64,000 nucleotides of DNA, from contig PBAL01000007.1 in the NCBI GenBank assembly GCA_002715965.1, positions 1 to 64,000 on the forward strand. Direction: 5' to 3'. Position numbers and translations under genes: made by a program. Under the pieces are notes generated by a model. That model saw only the letters and a list, made by a program, of their open reading frames with translations, ran no database searches and was not told where the DNA came from. Below are positions 34,532 to 42,671 of this stretch, piece after piece. Each line of letters opens with the position of its first letter. Within the stretch, counting starts at the first letter, position 1. Origin of the DNA: Verrucomicrobiales bacterium (GTDB taxonomy: Bacteria; Verrucomicrobiota; Verrucomicrobiia; Limisphaerales; JAYPXF01).

Positions 34532-35194
34532 TCACCAAAGACCATCCACCCTCAACACGTTTGCCAATTTCATTTCCGGCTGCTTGAAATACTTTTTGTC
34601 AAAGCCCCTGAAGGTCACGTACTCGACCGAGCCAACTTCGTCTCCATGCGCCCCGAGCACCAGTCCTTTGTGCCCGGATATCTTTCCCAATCGATCGATT
34701 AGAATCACGACATGTCCTGTCCACTTGCGCCCGTCGTTGAAGCCGTAGACCAACAGGTCGCCCGCCTTGGCATTCTTGTAATCGATTTTGCACAATCCAT
34801 TTCGTTCCTCAACAGCAGCTAGTCCCCGGGTGTTCAGATAACCGCGATAGTCAAATCCCTCCGAACGAAACAGTTTCCACGTGAGGTTCGAGCAATCGAG
34901 CCCGCGCTTCAAACTCGTAGCACCCCATTTGTACTCTACTCCGATCGATTCGTGCGCCTTGAGCAGCAGCGATTCGAGTTTCTTGTTTCCCCTTGCAAGT
35001 CGCTTCAGCTGTTTCTCATCCACGTTCACCACCGAGATCGCCGGTTCCATGCCGGCATCAGAGGATTTGGCTGCCATTGCCATCAGCGCGAAACTACCAG
35101 CCATGGCCCGCATCGCAAGTTTACGGGTGGCGATTCCAGTGGCTGAACGCAAACCGTGTGGTCCCAGACCCGATCTGAGTTCATCTCTATCCAT
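34532..35194 (-). CDS. NlpC/P60-family cell-wall hydrolase-like protein, probably exported
   Basis: This 220-residue protein has an N-terminal Arg-containing hydrophobic export region (ATRKLAMRAMAGSFALMAMA), a helical linker, then a C-terminal NlpC/P60 cysteine-peptidase fold. Catalytic Cys101 lies in GLDCSNLTW and His161 in GHVVILID; the pattern YKWGATSLKRGLDCS is typical. Family members cut peptidoglycan stem peptides or related amide bonds outside the cytoplasm. It is the first gene of a - strand run (NlpC, sirtuin, heparinase-like, AlgD-like) with gaps of 9 and 15 bases and one overlap, probably an operon. The upstream 200 bases show no clear promoter motif. Confidence 0.85.
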   Translation of the reverse strand: MDRDELRSGLGPHGLRSATGIATRKLAMRAMAGSFALMAMAAKSSDAGMEPAISVVNVDEKQLKRLARGNKKLESLLLKAHESIGVEYKWGATSLKRGLDCSNLTWKLFRSEGFDYRGYLNTRGLAAVEERNGLCKIDYKNAKAGDLLVYGFNDGRKWTGHVVILIDRLGKISGHKGLVLGAHGDEVGSVEYVTFRGFDKKYFKQPEMKLANVLRVDGLW

Positions 35195-35406
35195 CGGTGG
35201 TTGAAGTTGAATTTAAGCCCGAGCAATTTTTGCGCATTGCGCTCCCATCTGTAACTTTCCATCCACATTCCCGTATTCCAATTAAACTGACCGTGCGCCC
35301 GGAGCGTCTTTCCATCCACGCAATTGCGGGATCTGGAATCGTTACAATTTTCTAACAACTCCGATCTCGCGGTGTCGTAATTCGAATGTTGAAACGGTGA
35401 AACTTT

Positions 35407-36061
35407 TTGCGCGAAGCGGTTTTGTTCCTCATCAAGTCCCCGTCCCGTTTGAAACAGACAGCTGCACCTGGCATGGCACTGGCGCACGAACCTGGAGCCG
35501 ACAAATCGGCTGAAGCCACGGATTCCCGTGTAAACGGGGAAAATACCGTTCGCGCGAATGGCTCATTTGCGGGCGTCGAACTCACCCCGGAAACCCTCCG
35601 CCTCCTCCCGTCGGAATTCGTCAAGGAACACAAGCTTCTTCCCCTTGATGTGCGCGACAGGACGCTTCGAGCCGCAGCGCCGAGACTGCTTGAGGATCGC
35701 GTTAAGACCACACGCGAACTCGGGCTCGACGAAACGCGTGATCGCCAACTGTCCCATGTCGTTGACAAGCCCACGGGCTGTTTCTCGCCACCGGCCCAAC
35801 CGGTAGCGGCAAGACCACAACGCTCTACGCCATTCTTGCTGGCATCTTCACGCCTGAGAAAAAAATCCTCACAATCGAAGACCCGGTGGAATACGAACTT
35901 CCCGGAGTCGCGGAGATTCCGGTGAAGCCGAGTCGAGGATTCACCTTTGCAACCGGCTTGCGCGCGATTCTCCGACAGGATCCTGATACCGTGATGGTTG
36001 GTGAGATTCGTGCCGCACTGACCGGTCACCAGGTTTTCAGCACGCTGCATACAAATGATTA
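35407..36061 (+). pseudogene. Degraded GspE/PilB-type secretion/pilus ATPase
   Basis: The N-terminal T2SS ATPase signature is recognisable in the first frame (VELTPETLRLLPSEFVKEHK near 35575-35640). The Walker A region appears one frame over: [20 protein letters not shown] from about 35772, then [34 protein letters not shown] and TVMVGEIR. A single missing base near 35770 explains the shift. The stretch between the N-domain and Walker A is far too short, about ten residues are missing between GEIR and [15 protein letters not shown], and everything after that is gone. The gene cannot be functional. It ends tail-to-tail against the - strand gene at 36059. Confidence 0.8.
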
Positions 36062-37486
36062 TTGCGGGAATCGAAGAGCGAAGAGATCGGTGTTGTTCAA
36101 GACGAACTTCAAGCGCACATTTTTTCCCGCCAGGGGACTGACATCGTCACCGGAGTTCCAGCGAACTATTTGTTCGATTTGGTCGCCCTTGAGTACTGCG
36201 CATTCATCAAGTCGATAGCCGTCGATCGGTCGGTCATCTTCGTTTAGGATCTCCACTCGAAGCTGGCCATTCGGACGGGTCACAAAGTTGAGTTCCAATA
36301 CTTTTCCGGCAAACCGCAGGGGCTTGGTAATCAGTGTGCCGTCTTTCGTGCCGGCGGAAACCGACCCAAAGCCGTCGAGGCGAAGGGTGTGCCGCTGTCC
36401 GAGGTTGTAGAAGGAGAGTTCCCGGTCGCCGGTCTGCGCTCCATTGGACCAGGCGAGGAAGTTGGCGCGATTGCCAGACGCAGATTGGTTGAGGAAACTC
36501 TGCTGTCCGAAGGTGCGGTCAAATCCGTTGGCTCCGGCGCGAGACGACATGAGGATGACTCGCGTGTTTGATTTTTCGTTGTCCAAGAAGATGGTGGCGG
36601 GCGCAAGGTAGATGTGTGGCGCGCGGAAGTAGGGATGCGTTCCGGTCGTATACCAATGTTCTTCCTTCCATCGGCCTCTCATTTCCACCGGCTCGCTCCA
36701 ATGGATGAAATCCTTCGATGTCGTGCGAGCGGCCGCCCGAAATCTGCGATCCTTTGAGAATCTGAAATAACAAACGTATTGCCCTTCAGCCGAGGACCAG
36801 AAGGCGACGTTCTGGGAATCGAATCCATGATGCCATTTCTTCGGCAAGGTGACTGCGTCCTGCTTCAGCACTCGCCATTGGACACCATCTTTGGAAACGA
36901 ATGCCGCGAGGTCACCGGGCAGTTGCTGATTCAGATCGGCGAGTTCATCGCCAAACTTTTTCCGCAGATATTTGCCGTCTAATCGGCAATGACCTCCAAA
37001 AGCCTTGTATCGCTGGCTTGGAGGGCAGTTCGGATTGGTGTCGATGAACGGAGAGAAGTTGTGACTCGCCGGAGGGGCGTCCGAGAGGACGACCTTGGGA
37101 GCGGACCAGCGGACACCATCAGCGCTTTCGGCGTACAGGGTTTTCTCCAAGAGGTAGCGGCGGACCGGTTCGTAGCCTTCCTCGCCTTTCTCGTCGTGGC
37201 GGCAGTATTGACGGAAGAGATCTCCGTCCTTCATCACCGTTGCATAGTGGCCGCTGAGCGCAGGTGCTGGTGAAGGCGGAGCGGGTTGAAGACAGCCCAA
37301 TCTAAGCGAGACGTGTTCCATTTCTGCGATCAGGAAACGATCGACGAACAGTTCGCGCCGCGATCCGATGTCGATCTGGGCGCAGGCGTTGATGGCGCAG
37401 GCGAGCATGGCACAACCCGCAATGATGACTCGATTCACGACCGCAAATTCTATCGCACTCGAATCGAAGCCAATCAAAAAACTCAA
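36059..37486 (-). CDS. Secreted GH32/GH43-like five-bladed propeller protein of unknown substrate
   Basis: This 475-residue protein has a signal-like N-terminus (a GTG at 37438 giving [18 protein letters not shown]-like sequence is an alternative start). The mature part begins [20 protein letters not shown], a phrase typical of planctomycete/verrucomicrobial proteins related to five-bladed propeller glycoside hydrolases. Further blades show [38 protein letters not shown] and [15 protein letters not shown], with acidic residues that could be catalytic. The C-terminus ([20 protein letters not shown]) looks like a beta-sandwich accessory domain. It probably binds or hydrolyses a glycan outside the cell. 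It abuts the broken GspE/PilB remnant at its 3' end. Confidence 0.7.
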   Translation of the reverse strand: MSFLIGFDSSAIEFAVVNRVIIAGCAMLACAINACAQIDIGSRRELFVDRFLIAEMEHVSLRLGCLQPAPPSPAPALSGHYATVMKDGDLFRQYCRHDEKGEEGYEPVRRYLLEKTLYAESADGVRWSAPKVVLSDAPPASHNFSPFIDTNPNCPPSQRYKAFGGHCRLDGKYLRKKFGDELADLNQQLPGDLAAFVSKDGVQWRVLKQDAVTLPKKWHHGFDSQNVAFWSSAEGQYVCYFRFSKDRRFRAAARTTSKDFIHWSEPVEMRGRWKEEHWYTTGTHPYFRAPHIYLAPATIFLDNEKSNTRVILMSSRAGANGFDRTFGQQSFLNQSASGNRANFLAWSNGAQTGDRELSFYNLGQRHTLRLDGFGSVSAGTKDGTLITKPLRFAGKVLELNFVTRPNGQLRVEILNEDDRPIDGYRLDECAVLKGDQIEQIVRWNSGDDVSPLAGKNVRLKFVLNNTDLFALRFPQ

Positions 37487-37870
37487 ATCGTGTGATGGGT
37501 TTCTACAAAGAAAATCGAGTGAATCGGATGTTGGACGTATGGAGAGGCAAACGAAACAGAATGTGCGAGGACCCTTTCGTTCCGATCATGCGCCCGTCTC
37601 TGCTGGTACAAGAGTTCGATCCACGGGCAGCCGATTGGAAGCGGCAGGATGGGAACGCTGATCTGGACCTGCCCCCAAGCGGTGCACGTCCGGATCAACC
37701 GAAACGATGTCTTTGCGATGAATCGGAACATGCGGATCCTCGCCAGCGTCGTGCTGCGGTTCGATGCCAAACCAGGCAAAACCAATCGAATCGAGCCACA
37801 CAGCGATCGGCGGGCAGGAATATGTTTCAGAAAAACATTCCTGCCCCCAATCTTCCCGCCAATGACAGCG
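37487..37870. other. Intergenic region without a recognisable gene
   Basis: These 384 bases separate two divergent genes. Open frames exist on both strands but none has family-like sequence, a credible start and a signal or domain. On the - strand a stretch near LDSIGFAWFGIEPQHDAG looks vaguely protein-like but is not identifiable. The clearest structure is the stem-loop at 37812-37846. Confidence 0.5.
37812..37846. repeat. Strong intergenic stem-loop upstream of the lactonase gene
   Basis: The sequence gggcaggaatatgttt (37812-37827) pairs with aaacattcctgccc (37833-37846), giving 14 base pairs with a two-base bulge and a five-base loop. It ends 24 bases before the ATG at 37871. It could be a dispersed palindromic repeat or an RNA hairpin in the 5' leader. 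No T-run is present. Confidence 0.65.
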
Positions 37871-38989
37871 ATGAAGCACCAAGTCACCCACTGGTTCTGC
37901 TCGGTTGCGATGATGAGTTGGATGAGCCTTCTGGTTCAAGGCGTCGAGCCCGCCAAACCGTTCATGGCCTATGGTGCCAGCGCGACATCACGGGAACTTG
38001 TCGCCGTTCGGTACTCACAGGCCGATGGAACGCTGAGTTCGAAGATCGTTCAACGCGAGCCGATCGGCTGTGAAGGCGCACCGGTCATTTACCACGAGAA
38101 GTTCCGATCTCTGTATGTCTTGTCATTGCGAGCCAAAGAGGGGGAGCTGAACAAAATGGTGATCTTCTCGGTGGCCGACGACGGTCGCCTGACCCGGAAG
38201 CAACAACTGCCGACCAAGCACGGCAGCGCTTACGCGAGCTTCGACCGGAGCGGACGTTACCTTCTCTCGGTGTCGTACTTCGAAGGTCACGTGGACGTCT
38301 ATCGACTCGATGAGAACGGCACACCGGCGCATCTGGGAACGACCTTCGAGAATCGCAACCAGGCCCACTCCATACTGACCGCGCCCAACAATCGTTCGGT
38401 TTACGTGCCTTACGTCAAAGATAACAACGCCATGTTTCAATACCGCTTCGACCCGCAGAGAGGCGTCTTGCGATCTCTCGATCCGCCGCGGGTTGAAGTT
38501 CCCGATGGCATCGGGCCGCGACACGTCGCTTTCCATCCGACAAAGCCCTTCGTTTTCTTCAGCAACGAACAACACCTCGGAGCCACGTCCTATCGAATGG
38601 CAAGAGATGGTCGACTCTCGCTGGTTCAGGTGTGTGATGCCGGCAAGTTGAAAACCGCTGAAGGACTTTACGCTTCTGACACCACCATTACTCCCGACGG
38701 GCGTCATTTGTTTGTTGCGGTCCGCGACTTCGCCGGAAAGAAACGCGACGGTATTCACCGATACCGGATCAAGGAGGACGGTCACCTTGTCCACCTTAAC
38801 ATGATCGAGGCGGACGCGATTCCATGGGGATTGAAAATGTCGCCAAACGGCGGCCTATTACTCGTCACCGCTGCCCATGGTGAAACCCTGTCGGCCTATG
38901 AAATTGGCGGTGACAGCAAGCTCACGAAACGCACATCGCTCACGTGGGGAAACATGATTCGCGCAGTTGCAGTGGTCACAGTGAAGTAA
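37871..38989 (+). CDS. Secreted lactonase-family seven-bladed beta-propeller protein
   Basis: This 372-residue protein is read from the ATG at 37871 (MKHQVTHWFCSVAMMSWMSL), which provides a signal peptide; an ATG three codons earlier is also possible. The mature protein shows repeated propeller blades: FMAYGASATSRELVAVRYSQ, VIYHEKFRSLYVLSLRAKEG, YASFDRSGRYLLSVSYFEGH, PRHVAFHPTKPFVFFSNEQ and TITPDGRHLFVAVRDF. This is the pattern of the lactonase family (6-phosphogluconolactonase/carboxy-muconate cyclase type, Lactonase PF10282). In the periplasm it might hydrolyse a sugar lactone, but many members are uncharacterised. A sulfatase gene follows 70 bases later on the same strand. Confidence 0.82.
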   Translation: MKHQVTHWFCSVAMMSWMSLLVQGVEPAKPFMAYGASATSRELVAVRYSQADGTLSSKIVQREPIGCEGAPVIYHEKFRSLYVLSLRAKEGELNKMVIFSVADDGRLTRKQQLPTKHGSAYASFDRSGRYLLSVSYFEGHVDVYRLDENGTPAHLGTTFENRNQAHSILTAPNNRSVYVPYVKDNNAMFQYRFDPQRGVLRSLDPPRVEVPDGIGPRHVAFHPTKPFVFFSNEQHLGATSYRMARDGRLSLVQVCDAGKLKTAEGLYASDTTITPDGRHLFVAVRDFAGKKRDGIHRYRIKEDGHLVHLNMIEADAIPWGLKMSPNGGLLLVTAAHGETLSAYEIGGDSKLTKRTSLTWGNMIRAVAVVTVK

Positions 38990-39059
38990 GTCACCGACCG
39001 GGCATCATCGGAATGTGCATTGATCCCCGGTTGTCGTTCGATTACTGAAGCCCTGAGCC

Positions 39060-40631
39060 ATGAGAACCTTGAAAACGATTCTGCTCTCGCTCGGTCTGAT
39101 CTGCCCAAACGCAAAAGTTTCCGCGGCGGACCAAAGGCCCAACATCCTGCTCATCATGGCCGATGATCTCGGCTACTCGGATCTGGGCTGTTATGGCGGG
39201 GAGATTGCCACGCCGCATCTCGATCGGCTCGCGGCGCAGGGGATGCGCTTTACGCAATTCTACAATTGCGCGGTCTGCGTCACGACGCGTTCGGCGCTGT
39301 TGACGGGTCTTTATCCTCGCCAACGGCGGCCACGCTTGCGGGAAAACATGATCACGCTGGGTGAGGCGATGCGGGAAGCAGGGTATGCGACCACGCTCAC
39401 CGGCAAGTGGCATCTCGGCAAGACCGCTCCCTTGCGTCCGATCGATCGGGGCTTCGATGAATTTTACGGATTGCTGGATGGCTGTTGCAATTTCTTCAAT
39501 CCCGCCCAGCAGGACCCGGTGTTTTACAACGGCGGCCGTTTCCGTCCCTTCGCGCACAACGAGCAGGCCATCACCAATTTTCCCGCGGGCTTCTACACGA
39601 CGGACGCGTTTTCGGATCACGCCATTGAGACGATCAAGCGTTCCGCCAAGGCCGACCGGCCGTTCTTTGCGCACCTCTGTTACACCGCGCCGCATTTTCC
39701 GCTGCACGCCTTTGAGGAGGACATGGCTCCTTATCGCGGCAAATACCGGGACGGTTACCAACCGATGCGTCAACGGCGGCACGAACGCCAGACGAAGATG
39801 GGATTGTTCGCTTCACCGCCGGTGCTCACTGCGGCGGAAAACAAGAAGGGTGATTTTCGCTACGACTACGATGTGCCGGATTGGAAGAACATGCCGACGG
39901 CCGAGCGCCAACGCGAGGAAGCCCGCATGGAAGTCTACGCCGCGATGGTTGACCGGATGGATCGCGGCATCGGTCGCGTGCTGGCCGCCTTGGACGAAGC
40001 CGGCGTGGCTGACAACACGGTGGTGATGTTCCTGTCGGACAACGGTGGTTGCGCAAGTTGGCCGGGAAGCAGGAAGGGGCAGGAGGAAGGTTTCTACAAA
40101 TTCAACGAAGGCATTCCCGTTGGCGACGGACGCGGCTATGAGTTTGTCGGCAAAGGCTGGGGCTGGGCGCAGAACGCTCCGTTTCGGCAATTCAAGACCT
40201 GGACCTATGAAGGCGGCATCGCCACGCCGATGATCGTCCGTTGGCCGGGCAAGGTCGCAGCCGGTTCCATCACCCATCAGGTCGGCCACATCATCGACTT
40301 CATGCCGACGCTGTTGGAATTGGCGGGCGGCAATTATCCTGAAGAATACAAAGGCCGGAAGCTGTTGCCCGTCGAAGGCAAGAGTCTGCTGCCCATCTTT
40401 CGCGGCAAACAACGTGTCCCGCATCAACCCCTTGCCTGGGAACTCTACGGCAATCGCGCTGTCCGCCAAGGCGACTGGAAACTCGTCTGGGGCGCCAGCG
40501 AGAAGAAGTGGGAACTCTACAATCTGAAATCCGATCGCTCCGAAAGCCGCGACCTCGCCGCAAAACATCCTGCTCGCGTCGCCTCCATGGCCAGAGATTG
40601 GGAAGATTGGCAGAAAAAGACGAACGAATAG
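39060..40631 (+). CDS. Secreted sulfatase (arylsulfatase family) with a C-x-T-x-R active-site motif
   Basis: This 523-residue protein has a signal peptide (MRTLKTILLSLGLICPNAKV) and a full sulfatase fold: RPNILLIMADDLGYSDLGCY (metal-binding Asp pair), the active-site region NCAVCVTTRSALLTGLYP, TLTGKWHLGK, and VMFLSDNGGCASWPG (second metal pair). The nucleophile Cys lies in C-V-T-T-R; the standard formylglycine motif is C-x-P/A-x-R, so the third position is unusual. The other sulfatase residues look intact and the length is normal. It should remove sulfate esters from a polysaccharide or small molecule in the periplasm if the Cys is matured. It sits between a lactonase-like and a PL22-like propeller gene, a catabolic context. 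Confidence 0.9.
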   Translation: MRTLKTILLSLGLICPNAKVSAADQRPNILLIMADDLGYSDLGCYGGEIATPHLDRLAAQGMRFTQFYNCAVCVTTRSALLTGLYPRQRRPRLRENMITLGEAMREAGYATTLTGKWHLGKTAPLRPIDRGFDEFYGLLDGCCNFFNPAQQDPVFYNGGRFRPFAHNEQAITNFPAGFYTTDAFSDHAIETIKRSAKADRPFFAHLCYTAPHFPLHAFEEDMAPYRGKYRDGYQPMRQRRHERQTKMGLFASPPVLTAAENKKGDFRYDYDVPDWKNMPTAERQREEARMEVYAAMVDRMDRGIGRVLAALDEAGVADNTVVMFLSDNGGCASWPGSRKGQEEGFYKFNEGIPVGDGRGYEFVGKGWGWAQNAPFRQFKTWTYEGGIATPMIVRWPGKVAAGSITHQVGHIIDFMPTLLELAGGNYPEEYKGRKLLPVEGKSLLPIFRGKQRVPHQPLAWELYGNRAVRQGDWKLVWGASEKKWELYNLKSDRSESRDLAAKHPARVASMARDWEDWQKKTNE

Positions 40632-40660
40632 CGCGCAAAAATCGCCCTTCAAGAAGGTAG

Positions 40661-40680
40661 CGGATTTCGTGAGAAATCCG
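40661..40680. terminator. Stem-loop after the sulfatase gene, possible terminator
   Basis: The bases cggatttc-gtga-gaaatccg form an 8-bp stem with a four-base loop, 30 bases after the sulfatase stop. Only a short ttccc follows, so it is weak as a rho-independent terminator and may be just a stabilising hairpin. Confidence 0.35.
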
Positions 40681-40772
40681 TTCCCATGTGATCATCAAAG
40701 ACGAAACTCTCACGACCTGTGGTGAGCCTGTCGAACCAGCTCCGCTACTGACCGAATCGAATTCTTAACTTT

Positions 40773-42452
40773 ATGAGACCGAGTCATTTCATTTTCACTC
40801 TCTATGCATCGATCGCTCTTGTGGGCGCCAAGGATCAACGTGTATGGCCGTCCGAGCGGAGCGATTACCGCGATGGAGTCACCGGCACTGAGGTATGGCG
40901 ACTTACCATCGATCCCGAAGTCGAGATCATTCCCGATCGCATCAAGGAAGTCTTTTCGCCGGACGGTTCGAAGATGCTCTTTCGCTCCAAGCGAAATGGC
41001 GCGTGGCATTTGTATGTTATGGATGCCAACGGTTCGAAGATCACCCGTGTCACCAGCAAGCCGACGATCTACGGCGTGTGGTCACGATCAGGCCGTTCAC
41101 TGATCTGCGCCCCCACGGTGAACAATCAGAATGAACTGCACGAGGTCGATGTGGCGACCTTTGCCTCGCGCCGCTTTGCCGGTCCTTTCGATGCGAAGAT
41201 GGGCAAGCTCGGTGTGAGCCCGGATGGCACCGGCGTTTTGTTCACCCGCTTCATCAAGCAACCCGAGGGTGAAAAGCAGGACGTCATCCTGTCGTCCTTT
41301 GTCAATCTGGATGGAACCGGGTTCTTCGATTTCAAGGGCGAGACCAAGCATGGCCGGATTGGCTGGATCCCCGGACGCATGGACATTCGCCGCATGAAAT
41401 CCTCCCGCCAGCAATACGTTCTGCAACCCGACGGTTCCGGCGCAAGATTGATCGGGGAAGGGGGTCATGAGTTTTTCACCCCCGACGGCAAGCACATGAT
41501 CATCTGTGATCCGAAGGGCGGTGATCCGACCAAGTGGCTCGGCAAATGTTCCGCCGGCATTTACGACCTCGCGACCGGCAAACGCCGCGACGTCACCCAG
41601 GAACTCACCTGGCTTGGCACGCATCCCGCCATCAGTGCCGACGGCCGTTACGTCGCCATCGACAACGCCGGCCACAGTTATCCCGGAGCCGTGTTGATCG
41701 CCGACCTCACCGGCGCCGATCCCCTCCGGGTCCTCTGCTACCATCACGCCTCCTGGGAAGCCGGTCACATCACGCATCCCACCGTCCACTGGAGCCCCGA
41801 CGGCACCAAGCTCGCCTTCATGTCCGACAAGGACTCGACCAACAAGAAGATGGGCGACATGTATCTCGCGGTGGTGAAACAACCCGCAGCCCCGCTCAAT
41901 CCCCACGTCGCCAACAACCGCACCGCCGGTCCGCTGCTCACCTGGCAGCCCGCCAAGGAACATCACGAGACCAAGGAATATGTCGTCATGCGCAGTGTTC
42001 CCTCGCCACGACCAAACCTGCAGCGCGTCTTCCTGGATCGCACCGGCGTCTTCGAGGAAATCGCAGTCGTTCCCGTTGTCGACACCCTCCTCACCGGCGA
42101 GCACCTCAGCACCGAATCAACCACAATCCATGTCGACTCTACCAAGGGCTTTCCCAAGAGCGGCCGATTGATGATCGCCGGCAACCACACCATGGCTGCC
42201 CCGGAGATCGTCACCTACCAAGACAAGACGGATACCGTCTTCCTCAACTGCCAACGGGGCGCGGAAGACACCGCGCCCGTCATGCACTGGAGCGGCGCCC
42301 GCATCTGGAGCCTCAGCGCCATGCAATTCACCGACACCAACATTCCCGACCGCACGCGGAATTACTATTACACCGTCCGCGCCCGCGAACATTCCAGCCT
42401 CATCAGCCCCTACTCCCGAATCAGCAACCCAGCCGTGCTGGATTCGAAATAG
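40773..42452 (+). CDS. Secreted TolB/PL22-like beta-propeller protein, possible oligouronide lyase
   Basis: This 559-residue protein has a signal peptide (MRPSHFIFTLYASIALVGA). The N-terminal about 390 residues form a beta-propeller with blades such as KEVFSPDGSKMLFRSKRNGA, GHEFFTPDGKHMIICDPKGG and HPAISADGRYVAIDNAGHSY. The stretch CYHHASWEAGHITHPTVHWS followed by PDGTKLAFMSDKD resembles oligogalacturonide lyases (PL22), whose metal-binding His residues lie here. The C-terminus (about 395-559) looks like an Fn3-like sandwich (RIWSLSAMQFTDTNIPDRTR). It may degrade oligouronides taken into the periplasm, but the lyase call is only by pattern and it could be a non-catalytic propeller. It lies in a catabolic neighbourhood. 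Confidence 0.65.
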   Translation: MRPSHFIFTLYASIALVGAKDQRVWPSERSDYRDGVTGTEVWRLTIDPEVEIIPDRIKEVFSPDGSKMLFRSKRNGAWHLYVMDANGSKITRVTSKPTIYGVWSRSGRSLICAPTVNNQNELHEVDVATFASRRFAGPFDAKMGKLGVSPDGTGVLFTRFIKQPEGEKQDVILSSFVNLDGTGFFDFKGETKHGRIGWIPGRMDIRRMKSSRQQYVLQPDGSGARLIGEGGHEFFTPDGKHMIICDPKGGDPTKWLGKCSAGIYDLATGKRRDVTQELTWLGTHPAISADGRYVAIDNAGHSYPGAVLIADLTGADPLRVLCYHHASWEAGHITHPTVHWSPDGTKLAFMSDKDSTNKKMGDMYLAVVKQPAAPLNPHVANNRTAGPLLTWQPAKEHHETKEYVVMRSVPSPRPNLQRVFLDRTGVFEEIAVVPVVDTLLTGEHLSTESTTIHVDSTKGFPKSGRLMIAGNHTMAAPEIVTYQDKTDTVFLNCQRGAEDTAPVMHWSGARIWSLSAMQFTDTNIPDRTRNYYYTVRAREHSSLISPYSRISNPAVLDSK

Positions 42453-42489
42453 TCCGCCGAAAATGGTGTCGGACAAGGCCACTGCAAAG

Positions 42490-42575
42490 AACCGCGGATT
42501 ACACGGATTTCGCGGATCTATTGCCGAGCTTCGCGCGGCCCTTCCTCATCCGTGCCATCCGCGTTATCAGCGGTT
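42490..42575. repeat. Imperfect inverted repeat with 28-base arms
   Basis: The left arm 42490-42517 (aaccgcggattacacggatt onward) and right arm 42548-42575 are reverse complements at 22 of 28 positions, with a 30-base spacer. It lies in the 219-base gap between two + strand genes. Sequence of this type (cggattacacggat ... atccgcg) recurs in intergenic spaces of related genomes, as I remember, so a dispersed palindromic repeat is likely. Confidence 0.6.
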
Positions 42576-42671
42576 GATTCCTCTGCGCCGCCCCTCTTTC
42601 CTTGTAGTCAGATCCGAAGAAGTGGAACGCTTGCGAGTGAGAGGGACTTTTGGTTCGATCCGGATTGGTCC

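Noticed and set aside
41534-42577. Arg/His-rich 347-residue frame overlapping the PL22-like gene
   Set aside because: It is an alternative frame of the genuine gene with low-complexity Arg/His/Pro composition and no domain.
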